64,000 nt of DNA from Nitzschia sp. pyKryTriq1 (Eukaryota; Bacillariophyta; Bacillariophyceae; Bacillariales; Bacillariaceae). The translations under genes and the position numbers were made by a program. The notes under the pieces were generated by a model. It saw only the letters and a list, made by a program, of their open reading frames with translations. It was not told the DNA's origin and ran no database searches. Below, in pieces: positions 8,424 to 18,041 of this stretch; within the stretch, counting starts at the first letter, position 1; each line of letters begins with the position of its first letter. The DNA is taken from NCBI GenBank assembly GCA_956465555.1, contig OY101116.1, positions 434,001-498,000 on the forward strand, read 5' to 3'.

Positions 8424-11012
8424 TCAGCGACATCGCCCGACGAGGACCGTATTCCGTGTTGAAAACTCGATCGGGAAGCGTTTGATCGAAACAGTTATTT
8501 GATCGGATGTTCGGTTGCAGGCGGCTTGGGCACGCACCGCACATATGACAGCAGTGGCTTCATTTGCCAAGGTGATGTCGCCCTGAACTTCAGCCAGTAG
8601 CTTGAGAGCCGACCAATCGTCCAATGGCAAACCCAGCCACTCCGAAACCGAAACTTGCTCCTCTTTTCCGTCTTGCTGGATAGGAATCTGTAAGTGAGGG
8701 TTGGAGTTGAAGCAACATGGGACGATGACGAACCCTGCATTGCGTTGAATTGCATGGGCCAAGGCTACGTCGGAAAGGTGTCCACAGGCGTGCAGGGCCA
8801 CGACCACATCCGCGGTCACGTCCAAAGCTTGACTCGCGTCCGCCAAGGAAAAGTCAATGGGTAGATTTAGCCGTTCCGCTTTGTTGGCTCCGTTTGTCAC
8901 CGCCCCTTCACAAATATCCACTACATGTATCTGGACATGTGTTTGCATTGCCTGGCCCAGGTAATGCGCCAGAGACCCCTTCCCTCCACCAATATCCAAT
9001 ATTTTAAGTCTCCGCCTGCCGTAGTCGGGATGGGCCTCCAAGACTTCCCGTATCTGTTGCCCCATCCACGCTAGTTGGGGTCGCTTCTTGCGCTGCCACT
9101 TGGTCCCTGGCATGCCCATTGGAAGTGGCTCCCGGACCATCCCGTTAGCTGGTTGTCGGGTCTCGGTACTACCTATACTACTAGTTTCGCTTGATGATTC
9201 AGGAAGCAGTGTCAGTAGTCCCTCCATTTCTTGGAGCGTTGTCGCATTAATCGGATATTTTGCGGTCAGATGTTGATAGTTGTCCAACACTTGAAGTAGT
9301 TTGGGGTCGACGAGGAGACTCCGAGAGCCGGATCGAGCAGTCGTCGGCGTAGCCTTGCTGGATCCCGTGGAAGCTGCGGCGGCATCCTGCAAGCGAATGG
9401 CTAGTTCATTGGCCTTCCACTGTCGCTGGGTCGTATCCATCTTCAAAAGGCTATCCGCCTCCTCCTCTGACGAAATCAGCAAAGCATTCATTATTTCATC
9501 TGAATTCAATTCTCCACCCTGCAAAAGATCCAAGACGTGCCGAATGGTGATGGAACGAGAGGACGACATTTCGAGACGAATCGAATCCACCCACAAGACC
9601 GCATTATTTCGAGGTCTGGCTTCCTCCTCATCACTACCACCACTCAATCGATTAGTCCCCACGCTTAGGAGTCGACCTTGTACTGTTACTTTGGCCCCGA
9701 CCGCTGCCAAATTGCGATACAATCCTGCGACTAGAGGTGACACCAATGCGGGATGCAAGATGGCCAAGACTCGTTGCCCTCCTTGACCTTGACCTTGACC
9801 TTGTTGTTGTTGCCTGGCATCCTGATGATGATTCACCTCACTCGGATCTTGTAACAGCAAGGATGCATAGTCGTCCACCAAGGCCAGCATGGTAATATTT
9901 TCATCAAATCGGCGTCGATTCTGGACCCATCCCATCACCGATATATAAGATGATGAGGCGTCGGTGGTGGTGCTTATAGTGTCTTGGAGGGCTGCCTCGG
10001 CCACCGAGAGCACAGTTGCTGCCGCTGGCTTCTCCCTACTACCACTAGTCTCGTGGTGTGACTTCGATTGTGGTAGCAATATTGGCGGAACATCTTTCCA
10101 CTCTGGTGGCGCTAAAGGAAGAACATAGTTGCCCTTTTTGGATAGCTCCACTTGGTCGGCAGCCTCGGGATAGTTGGGATCTTTGGGGAGGGCCTTCATC
10201 ACGTCTCGTGCCAAGGATTTGAGAAACTTCTTATTGTCGACTACTAATACACTACTGCCAGCGGGATGGCTCAGTACTGGTAATAGTAACTGCCGTAATT
10301 TGGAATATAAATCCGAATCCGGTAATGGTGAACCAGCCGCAGAAAGAATTCGATCGAAGGGTATCGTCCCTTCTTGACATTGTTGCAACAACATTTGAAT
10401 GTACTGAAGCTGTCGAGGAAATCCCAGAAATTCGACCGAGTGAATCAACAAGACAACATTTCCTGGGTTGCGTGTCGGTGCCGCGCTTCCCGTCACTCGG
10501 AATTTGGCACCTCTTAGCAATTGTTGACGAATCGGTGCCATATCTTGCTGCAAATACTCCTGCCGGAGCATGGCTTGACACTCGTCCCCTTGTTGATATT
10601 TGTTGTGCTGATCGTCGTTGTTGTCGTCACCAGTAGCAGCATCATCATCATCAGCAGCAGCAGCATCAATGTGGAAATCTGCAAAGACGAGGCCTTTCCC
10701 CAAGGAACGTTTCGACAATAAATATCCTTGGATGCTGATGAGAGAGGTATCGTTTTGGGCGAGTCTTTCTAACAAGAGGGACTCGAACGAATTACCAGGA
10801 GTAGTAGTAGTAGTAGTAGCAGCAGCAGCATGGTGGGCAGTGGCCACGCGCCTACTCGTACGGGGGAACGGGTCGTCGTCGCTTAATATTCTTCGCCTTG
10901 TCGTTGTTGCTGTTGAACATCTTGTCGTCACGCAGAACGCACCCACCAGAAAATTCAGGGCCAGGTCTAACGAGCAAATGATAAACAGGCAATGAAAACC
11001 ACGTCTTATCAT
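8424..11012 (-). CDS. Plastid-type presequence, two OB-like domains and a class I SAM methyltransferase
   Basis: The first ATG (11012) gives 862 residues. The N-terminus (MIRRGFHCLFIICSLDLALNF) is a strong signal peptide ending VGA-FCVTTRCSTATTTRRR. F after the cleavage site followed by a basic Ser/Thr stretch is the diatom plastid-import pattern. Two beta-rich OB-like segments follow (FRVTG to LIHSVEFLG, near residue 175; SVMGWVQNRRRF to VQGRLLSVG, about 355-450), like anticodon-binding folds of aspartyl/asparaginyl-tRNA synthetases. The C-terminal third holds a Rossmann methyltransferase: ILDIGGGKGSLAHYL (SAM loop), VHVVDIC, VVALHACGHLSD, and FVIVPCCFNSNPH. The last two blocks recall the GSTCD/TRM13-like family, which suggests an RNA substrate. 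The substrate is inferred, not shown. Confidence 0.75.
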   Translation of the reverse strand: MIRRGFHCLFIICSLDLALNFLVGAFCVTTRCSTATTTRRRILSDDDPFPRTSRRVATAHHAAAATTTTTTPGNSFESLLLERLAQNDTSLISIQGYLLSKRSLGKGLVFADFHIDAAAADDDDAATGDDNNDDQHNKYQQGDECQAMLRQEYLQQDMAPIRQQLLRGAKFRVTGSAAPTRNPGNVVLLIHSVEFLGFPRQLQYIQMLLQQCQEGTIPFDRILSAAGSPLPDSDLYSKLRQLLLPVLSHPAGSSVLVVDNKKFLKSLARDVMKALPKDPNYPEAADQVELSKKGNYVLPLAPPEWKDVPPILLPQSKSHHETSGSREKPAAATVLSVAEAALQDTISTTTDASSSYISVMGWVQNRRRFDENITMLALVDDYASLLLQDPSEVNHHQDARQQQQGQGQGQGGQRVLAILHPALVSPLVAGLYRNLAAVGAKVTVQGRLLSVGTNRLSGGSDEEEARPRNNAVLWVDSIRLEMSSSRSITIRHVLDLLQGGELNSDEIMNALLISSEEEADSLLKMDTTQRQWKANELAIRLQDAAAASTGSSKATPTTARSGSRSLLVDPKLLQVLDNYQHLTAKYPINATTLQEMEGLLTLLPESSSETSSIGSTETRQPANGMVREPLPMGMPGTKWQRKKRPQLAWMGQQIREVLEAHPDYGRRRLKILDIGGGKGSLAHYLGQAMQTHVQIHVVDICEGAVTNGANKAERLNLPIDFSLADASQALDVTADVVVALHACGHLSDVALAHAIQRNAGFVIVPCCFNSNPHLQIPIQQDGKEEQVSVSEWLGLPLDDWSALKLLAEVQGDITLANEATAVICAVRAQAACNRTSDQITVSIKRFPIEFSTRNTVLVGRCR

Positions 11013-11622
11013 TTTGCTTGGCTTCGTGGAGTGTAAAGAGACCAAACAGTGTGGTTATGGTGAGACGACGATGAGAGACCCATCACCCATCGTATCATAA
11101 TAATATGAAGAAGAAGGAGATGAGAGCGTCACCTCGCGGTCGGTGGTCGGTGGGAGAAAATCCAAAGAGCGCTGACCGGCGGGTCATGAGCTATGGTTGT
11201 CGTTGGTCGTTTGGATCGACTCACTCGACTTTCACGTTTCAAGCGCACAAGGGAACCAGGATCCCTCTTCCCCCGCTCAAAACCAATCCATTGCAATGTG
11301 ACTGTACAGGCACGAGGGATAGAGGAACTGTTGCGATGCCGCGAGCATGCGCGCATATACCATACCATAGCTTCTTTCGTTATGATTATTTCTCTCGCCG
11401 GCGCGATCGAAGATCCACGACGATGATGACATATGCTAGATGCAGTCGTTCGTGCGGTAAGCAAGTCAACGTTTCGGCAATCTATCGGTACTCTACTCTA
11501 GAGAGTAGTAGCGAGAGCTAGAGTAGAGGCACCCCTTCTCTCTCCAGAGGATTCGCTTACTCTATGATAGTCTACTCTAGAGAGTCTAATATTGAAACCC
11601 ATACTGTAACACAACACAAAAG
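11013..11622. other. Spacer between divergent methyltransferase and MAT1 genes
   Basis: Holds two copies of an ACTCTAGAGAGT-type palindromic element at about 11494-11506 and 11572-11585, separated by a TAGTAGCGAGAGCTAGAG stretch. No TATA box was recognised. ORFs within it are unsupported. Confidence 0.45.
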
Positions 11623-12987
11623 ATGGACGCCGATCAAGAGCAAGATGATTTGTTCCGGTGCTCCATCTGCGGAGTGGCCGAAGGAGACTCCTCCAATTTG
11701 ACCTCGCAAAGTTCCCTCCAGACAAATACCACCGTCCGATGTGGACACCAATTGTAAGTCGAATGGAATGATTGATTCATTGATTCATTGATGGAATCTT
11801 TGGTGTTGAAAGCAAAGTGATTGATTGATTGATTGATTCATTCATTCATTCTTTCGACTCAAAAAAAATACATTTCTTTACATTATTATTGCTTACATGA
11901 ACTCTACAGTTGCAACTCGTGCATCGATCGAGAATTGGCCCGGCGACGAGTAAGTAAATCCATTAGCACGGCAAACTGCTCTACCGGTAGTGACTGCCTC
12001 CAATGGTTTCGATCCAGTGCTCCCGCAACGTCGCTTCATAATATGATACATCATATCCAACGCTCACATCAACGTATTTCGTACGTACATACTTTCCCCC
12101 CCCAGGAATTTCCGTGTCCGATTTGTGAAACGCCCGTCAAAAAAGTGACATTGTCGACTCGAACGCTGGATGATGTGCAATGTGAAAAGGATACAAGTTG
12201 GCGGCGTCGAGTCATGAAGGTGTTTAATAAAATCGAAAAAGACTTTGCTACCTTGCGAGAATACAATGATTATTTGGAAGAAGTGGAAGATATCAGTGCG
12301 TTTACGTAGTAACAACGGAGCGAGGCGACAAATGATTATCTTGGGGCTTTTTGATGACTCACACAACCCTTTCTTTCTTTCTTTCTGTCATTGTCATTGT
12401 GTTTTTCGATGCGATGTATCTTAGTTTATTCCATTGTCAATGAGGAACCCAATGCCGAAGAATGCAAGACCAAGATCAAACAATACGAAGAGGCCTATCG
12501 AACAGAAATTGTGATTCGACAATCGCATCGAGCCGATGAGGAGCGTGCCATTCAAGATCAGATTGCGGCCGAACAACGCGAGGCGGAACGACAGAAACGA
12601 GACTACAAAGAGGGCGAGAAAGCGATTGCATTGGCGAAACGAAAATTCAAACAAGAATCGACAGAAGTCTTATTGGGAGAGCGAGAAGAAGTGAGTGCCG
12701 ACCTGGTGGCTGCTCAAATGCAGGGATATCGCAATGAACTCAAACGGCAACGAGAAGGCAAGGCAACGGCGACCAACTTTGTTTCACCACGAGTGCGAGA
12801 ACCCGATGGAGGACTTCTCAAGCGAGAAAAGAAACTTGATCGGGAATTGTACCGGAAACGACAGGCTGCTGGAGGTGGTATTCCAGCGGGCAGTCTGACG
12901 TCCCAAGAACGTAATTGGAACGAGACGGTATCGACGCTGTTTGAACGAATTCGGAATGGTGGTACAATACCCATGCAGACACAATAG
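11623..12987 (+). CDS. MNAT1: CDK-activating kinase assembly factor MAT1 (TFIIH subunit)
   Basis: MAT1 joins CDK7-cyclin H into the CAK module of TFIIH. Four exons fit: 11623-11753, 11910-11949 (only 40 nt), 12106-12295 and 12425-12987, giving 307 residues against 309 in human. Donors are GTAAGT, GTAAGT and GTGCGT, and every acceptor is AG. The spliced product opens with a C3HC4 RING finger (CSICG, CGHQFCNSC, CPICETP) whose halves are brought together only by splicing. The characteristic KVFNKIEKDFATLREYNDYLEE block follows, like the human [22 protein letters not shown]. Then come a long charged coiled coil and a hydrophobic C-terminus that would contact CDK7/cyclin H. Intron 1 holds a GATT/CATT microsatellite near 11818-11850. 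Confidence 0.92.
11818..11850. repeat. (GATT)n/(CATT)n microsatellite
   Basis: Tandem tetranucleotide run inside intron 1 of the MAT1 gene, about five GATT units followed by CATT units. Confidence 0.8.
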
Positions 12988-13082
12988 GTTTGTAGTTGGG
13001 GCCTGGCAAGTATGTACGAGTAGCTGCTATGACTTGGAGTCCATGCTTCTATAAATCACCTCTTCTATTATCTCTACTATTA

Positions 13083-15321
13083 TTAGAGCAAACGAACGTT
13101 TCCATCCTCTTCGTCGCTGTCTCCATCATCTTCATCATCTTCGTTGCTGCTGGCTTGTTCGCCGTCATCGTCGTCCAAAACAGCCTGGTCAGCAGCACTG
13201 GGGCCACCAGTCGGCATGAGGAGATCCTCCAGTGCCCAAACGGCATCTTCGGCGTCCGATATTCTGCTCCGAACCATGGTATTGTTCACCATGCCGAAAG
13301 TCACGTAATCATCATTGGAGTTCCTATGTGCTTTTCGAAGGTATCCAACGGCCGTCAGACCGAGACTCGTTTGGATGTCCTTGTCGGCACTTCGTTCCAA
13401 CAAGAACTCGCACGTTTCATGGCGCCTTTGATGATCATCACCACCCGCCCCAGAAACTGATGCAGCTACCATTAGAGGTGTCATTCCATCTGAATCGGGA
13501 TAGTTCACCGCCTTTTTTTCATGCTTTCTTCGGGGAATTTCTTCGGGGAAGAAATCGAGAAGAAGCTCAATATACGAATTCGCCATAAAGAATACACATG
13601 TATGAATCGCTTCTGATGCCAAAATGACTTCGGTGGGACTAGGTGTACTCGACAGGAACTCAGTCACCTCCTTGCGCACTTCGGCATCATGACTCTGCAG
13701 CTTTTCGTCACTTTCAGTCCTTCGACGGCTAAGCTCCTCCTGTAACAAACCCTCTGACTCCTGTAGCGTGCTCATGGCCATTTCCATGCATTGGCGAAAC
13801 TCCCCGATATGGTTGCGGCATACCAATAAATCAGGGCTTTCTTCCACTCTCGCCTCCATGTCCGCGAATAGATCTTCCACTCGTTGTATCTCGGATCGTT
13901 TTTGTCGTATGAACTCGTCCATTCTCCCTAGCACCTGTTGGAACTCTGGAATTTCTCTAAGAGGCCGGCGGTAAAGTTCGACACATTTGACCTGATCATT
14001 TCGTTTTGATGCATGTCGTCCGATCAATTCCTTGAATTTCTTTTCTTCGGCAGATTTTGTTGGTTTCGGCGGGGGCTTGACAATTTCCACCTTCAAAACT
14101 TCCTCGATGGACTTCATGGGCTCGTGGATGAGATTCGGACGTGTGTACACCCAGTATCTTGAAGCGTTTTCAAGGACCACAGGATCGCACACTTGACGAA
14201 AGCCCACTCGGAAAAACTGACGCATATCCTGCGCTAGCAAGACATCGGAACGATCGTCCCACTGTTGCTTTTCTCGGATTTCTTCTTCGGTCAAAGGGGT
14301 TTCTCGAAAAGGATGGGTACAATCCATCATGCGAAAATGCCATTCACTATCTTCTTCGGTAAATTGAGCCTTATGCCATGGAATATACATCGCAATGGAC
14401 CAACGATCTCTGAGTATCGTATCACAGAGCAACGATCGGATGATCAGGGGGCCAACGGTCGAAGCGACGGAGCGGTACTCGTAGGGGAGCTCGAAATCGG
14501 AAATGTAGACCAGATGTCTGTCGTCCCCCCCCTAAGAGTTCCTTGAGTGATGCAAGCCGTGGTTTCCCTCTGTTATTAAAAAAGGTGACACTCAATTCCT
14601 GGAGAGGGTCACTGAGGCTATCGCACATTTCAAAAAATCCTCCGTGGCGTCCCCAGACTTTTCTGGGCAAGAAGTTTACACTGAACGATTTCATCTTGAT
14701 TTCCTTTCCGTTAACAATGACACGAAGGTGTTCGAGAGTGTGGTCACCGTACTCTCCTTTGTAGCCGAGCTCATCGTATTGTTCTAGAAAACTTGTGTCG
14801 TCACTATGAAGACTTTTTTCATCATCCGAGTCGCCCAACCCCATTTTGTACTGTTCAAAGGGAGGGACAATCTCGCAGCGGACCTCAGCAAAGCCCAACT
14901 CACTACGTTCTTTGCGAAAAGCAATCGAGTCGACAATGTTGCGCAGTCGCTTGCACGTTTGCCGCAAAGCATCGTGATCTGAAGCACAGGTTCGGATCAA
15001 AACAGCCCGAAGAGCATCGTCGTCCAGAATATTTAGAAGCGTTCTCGTCGTTTCCTGGCGACTCGACGAAACCTTGGCCTTCTTGGCCGCCGGTTCTTGG
15101 TTTGTGCTATTTTCTTGGTTTTCCATCGGTTTTCCTCGACTGCAATCAAAAGGAGTGTGCCATATATGGCTTCCTGTAAGAAGCGGTTGATGGTGTAACA
15201 ATAGCCGAAGAGCAATACGCAATACAAGCAGATAGAGGAGGACGGTACCGGTATGGATCCCTGGTACCTTTGCTTTCGTGCCATTGCCGACCAAAAATCG
15301 CTTGCTGTCGGTGTCCGACAT
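13083..15321 (-). CDS. F-box-like/ankyrin protein with an apparent +1 frameshift in a G8 run
   Basis: Two open frames abut here on the minus strand. The upstream part (15321 or, more conservatively, ATG 15126, to 14422) has an F-box-like helix (LLNILDDDALRAVLIRTCASDH, then CKRLRNIVDS) and acidic patches. The downstream part (to 13083) has a predicted coiled coil (about 13740-13960), an ankyrin-like C-terminus (DSDGMTPLMVAA, LGLTAVGYLRKA) and an acidic tail. Between them lies a run of eight Gs (plus-strand C8 at 14525-14532). Removing one base would keep a sensible frame straight across: it would read GDDRHLVYISDFELPYEYRS and run into the second ORF, which itself lacks a convincing ATG. I read this as one gene broken by a real or sequencing slip. 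The far N-terminus (15321-15127) contains an ACCGGTA spacer-type element and may be untranslated. Confidence 0.6.
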
Positions 15322-15533
15322 CGTTCGTGAGTGTCATTTTTTGGCTGCTGCGGTGTGTGTCAGCGGAGTGAGTGAAAAGCGATGAATTTATTGATGCATG
15401 TATCTTTGAACCCGTAATAGCATCTTCGTTTAGGTTGTTGGAGTGAGGAGTCGTCGATTATACCGGTCCTCTGAACCTATCTACACTTGCTCTGCAGGCA
15501 AATATTCAGTGAGGTAGTCTACAGTAACTGGGG

Positions 15534-17369
15534 ATGGTAGAGATAAATCTGAAATCCGGGTCTTGGCATGGACAGGCCAAAAGTCGCTCATCCACCAAAT
15601 GGAACATCGCCGCCAATTGGAGCCGATGGACTGCCTACAAGTCAAATTTATACCGTCAAAGGAGACACCTCGGGTTAATTGCTTTACTAAGCGCGCTTTC
15701 ATTCGCTTGGCTCCGTACAGAGCGAGAGGCGGCTCCGCATTTCTTCCTAAAGAATGACTTTGTCGATGATGATTCTTCAACCCGTGTCGCGTGTCGGTAC
15801 CACGGCAACTGCCCAGAAGGTACCGCTTGTTCCATTGCGCGCGGCTTGTGTTTCCCTTATCATCAAGGCCTTCCACACAACAACACCGCGACAACGCCGA
15901 CTTCTTCAAAGGATCCAGCCCACCAGCTATGCGTCCAGACATGCCTGAAGGAATTAACTGTTGAGGAAAAATACCAATATAGATCGACCCCAGTGATCCA
16001 ATTCACGTCGGTAGCGGCCCCTCCCCATTTTGGATGCGTCATCCACTTTCAAAGGCTCCAAGAAAAGAAGTCGACATCACCTTCGAGTCCTCTTGATATG
16101 ACCTATCGCATTGCTCAAAGATTGAGGAGTGTAGTCAGGGTCGATTTTTCAGGTCAAAGTGATCGCTGGATGGCTCTTTGCAATCATCCTTGTCAGACGG
16201 ACCGAGATTGCCCTGTTGGCCTTGCTTGCCTCGGAAGGCGAGGTTACCAACCGTCCCCTGAAGAAGCAAATTGGACATTCACCAAAAACTGTTTACCGCG
16301 CACCAAACTCAAAAGTGACATGGTAGTTGTTACGGCTGCTGACACAAATTACTTTTTTGGCCTCGAAAATTTCGCTGCGTCGCTTCGGTTCTGGGCTCCC
16401 ACACGAAAACTTGTCATTTACAACCTCGGAATGACAGACGATGAACTCCGCTCTGCAGAATCGTGGCCAAATGTAGACTCGATTCGTTGGAAAGATGGCG
16501 TTCCAGCATCTTTTCCTCCGCATGTCGGGTCAAAACTAAAACAGTACGCCTGGAAAAGCTTGATCGTCAACGAAACAGTTCATGAATACAAGTCGATGTT
16601 ATGGTTCGATGCTGGAGCTACATTTGTGGGCCCGATTGAGCCAATTGAAGAAATCACGCACCAGCACGGCTTATTCTTGGTCAAAGGCCAGGACGACGAC
16701 ATGAAGCGTCTTTCGGAGCCAGGCAAGTTGAATGTTCCGAACCCCGCGATCTTTTAAAACTTCGGATCCACAAACAGACAGTATGTATGCATGCATGTAC
16801 GCTGACTTATACTTTTCTTTTTCATTTTTCCAGCGACCTACCAATGGTTTGGATACGACAAGGCGACCTACCAGGCGGGCCCCCACTATGCTGGAAATAC
16901 TCAAGGTATGCAGTGATAGTTTACTTTGACTGACTATATTGATTCGATCTTCTCAAAACGGCCCCCATTCTTTCTTCCAGGGTATGTTTACCCCTCTCGC
17001 TATATCGATAGCATAGTGATTCCGAATGCAAAATGTGCTTTGGATCCCGAATGCATTGCACCCACCGGGTCATGGTTGGACTCGCATCGTTATGACCAGA
17101 CATCTTTGAGCATATTGGCGCACCAACAACATATTCGAGCTCCGTCTTACACGGAATTTCTAGCCGGCGGTGCCGGGCAACTGCATATGGGTGGGGAAAA
17201 TTTGAGCGTTGCCTCCACTCCCTTCATCCTATGGACATCTCGATCGCGCTGCACCTATTATTCGAGATACTTTCGCGCCAATGGAGTGGATCAGAAAGCC
17301 CACCGTGCCTACCTAATTTCTATGACAAAAAACCTACGACGAAACTCGTTGAAGCTCCCTCTGGAGTGA
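15534..17369 (+). CDS. Type II membrane glycosyltransferase-like protein with Cys-rich stem
   Basis: Three exons (15534-16722, 16834-16905, 16981-17369) give 549 residues. After a basic cytosolic N-terminus comes a signal anchor (LGLIALLSALSFAWL, about residues 46-60). Two Cys-rich EGF- or dickkopf-like pieces follow (CRYHGNCPEGTAC, about 86-98; CQTDRDCPVGLAC, about 219-231). From about residue 260 there is an alpha/beta domain (DMVVVTAADTNYF; KLVIYNLGMTDDEL; MLWFDAGATFVGP) that resembles DUF1647/GT-A-like glycosyltransferases of the secretory pathway. WFDAG may play the role of the metal-binding acidic motif. The C-terminal RYDQTSLSILAH block fits the same family. The first intron uses a GC donor (CAG|GCAAGT), which alone keeps the frame. 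Donor sugar and acceptor are unknown. Confidence 0.68.
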
Positions 17370-18041
17370 ATGAATCACGCGGCATGATTCAATTGGCGAC
17401 GGACATGACTTGATTTGGGGGTTCTCACCGGATAAATCATCACACTTTCGGCAGGACGGGCCCAAGGTGTTACTAATTTTTGGTGGGATTACAACCTACA
17501 GTACTACGAGTATAAAGCGAGTACCGACGGCCGACGCAACCAAGTCTCTACTAGACAGTGGCCTACTCTAGGCTATGAGTATTCCATGATATCCAAACAA
17601 AGCTGCAATTATTGGAAGCAAGTTCGAATCACAGACCAGCAACAACGAACGACGCTCGATTATTTCCAGTAAGGTGGATTTTACCGGTATATATGCCCTT
17701 GCTGTCGTCGGAGGGACGTACAGACGAACAATATCCATGTCTGAACTTTCGCATGATTCGATGAATAATCGAATCACACCATCGTATGAAAAGGAGTCAC
17801 AGGGGCCGCATTGTACTCGTAATCTTCGAACGATCAACATCAACTCCTGTGGCGGATCTGTTGTTGAAAGAACCGGTGTCTTCGTACAGTGGAGTACCAA
17901 GTCTACGAAAGGACGAGGCCGAGTTTCCAAGGATTCTTTCGTTTTTCATCGATCCGATCTCGCTTGGGAAAGATCATTTTTTCTGAAGGTCGAGACTTTG
18001 CAAAGCGTTCTCGTCGGATTGGAAGTAAACTGTCAAGCGAT
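17370..18041. other. Spacer upstream of the cyclase-PDE gene
   Basis: No gene is supported. ORFs on both strands (17568-17930 minus, 17674-18045 plus) lack family features, and the first begins at TTG. An ACCGGTATAT word lies at about 17682. The frame of the downstream gene is open back to 17889 but has no ATG before 18042. Confidence 0.4.

Noticed and set aside
15127-15321. N-terminal 65 codons of the F-box protein
   Set aside because: Not rejected outright, but hydrophobic and spacer-like with an ACCGGTA element; the ATG at 15126 gives a more typical start.
17568-17930. 120-codon minus-strand ORF upstream of the cyclase
   Set aside because: Non-ATG start, no recognisable features, overlaps other chance ORFs.
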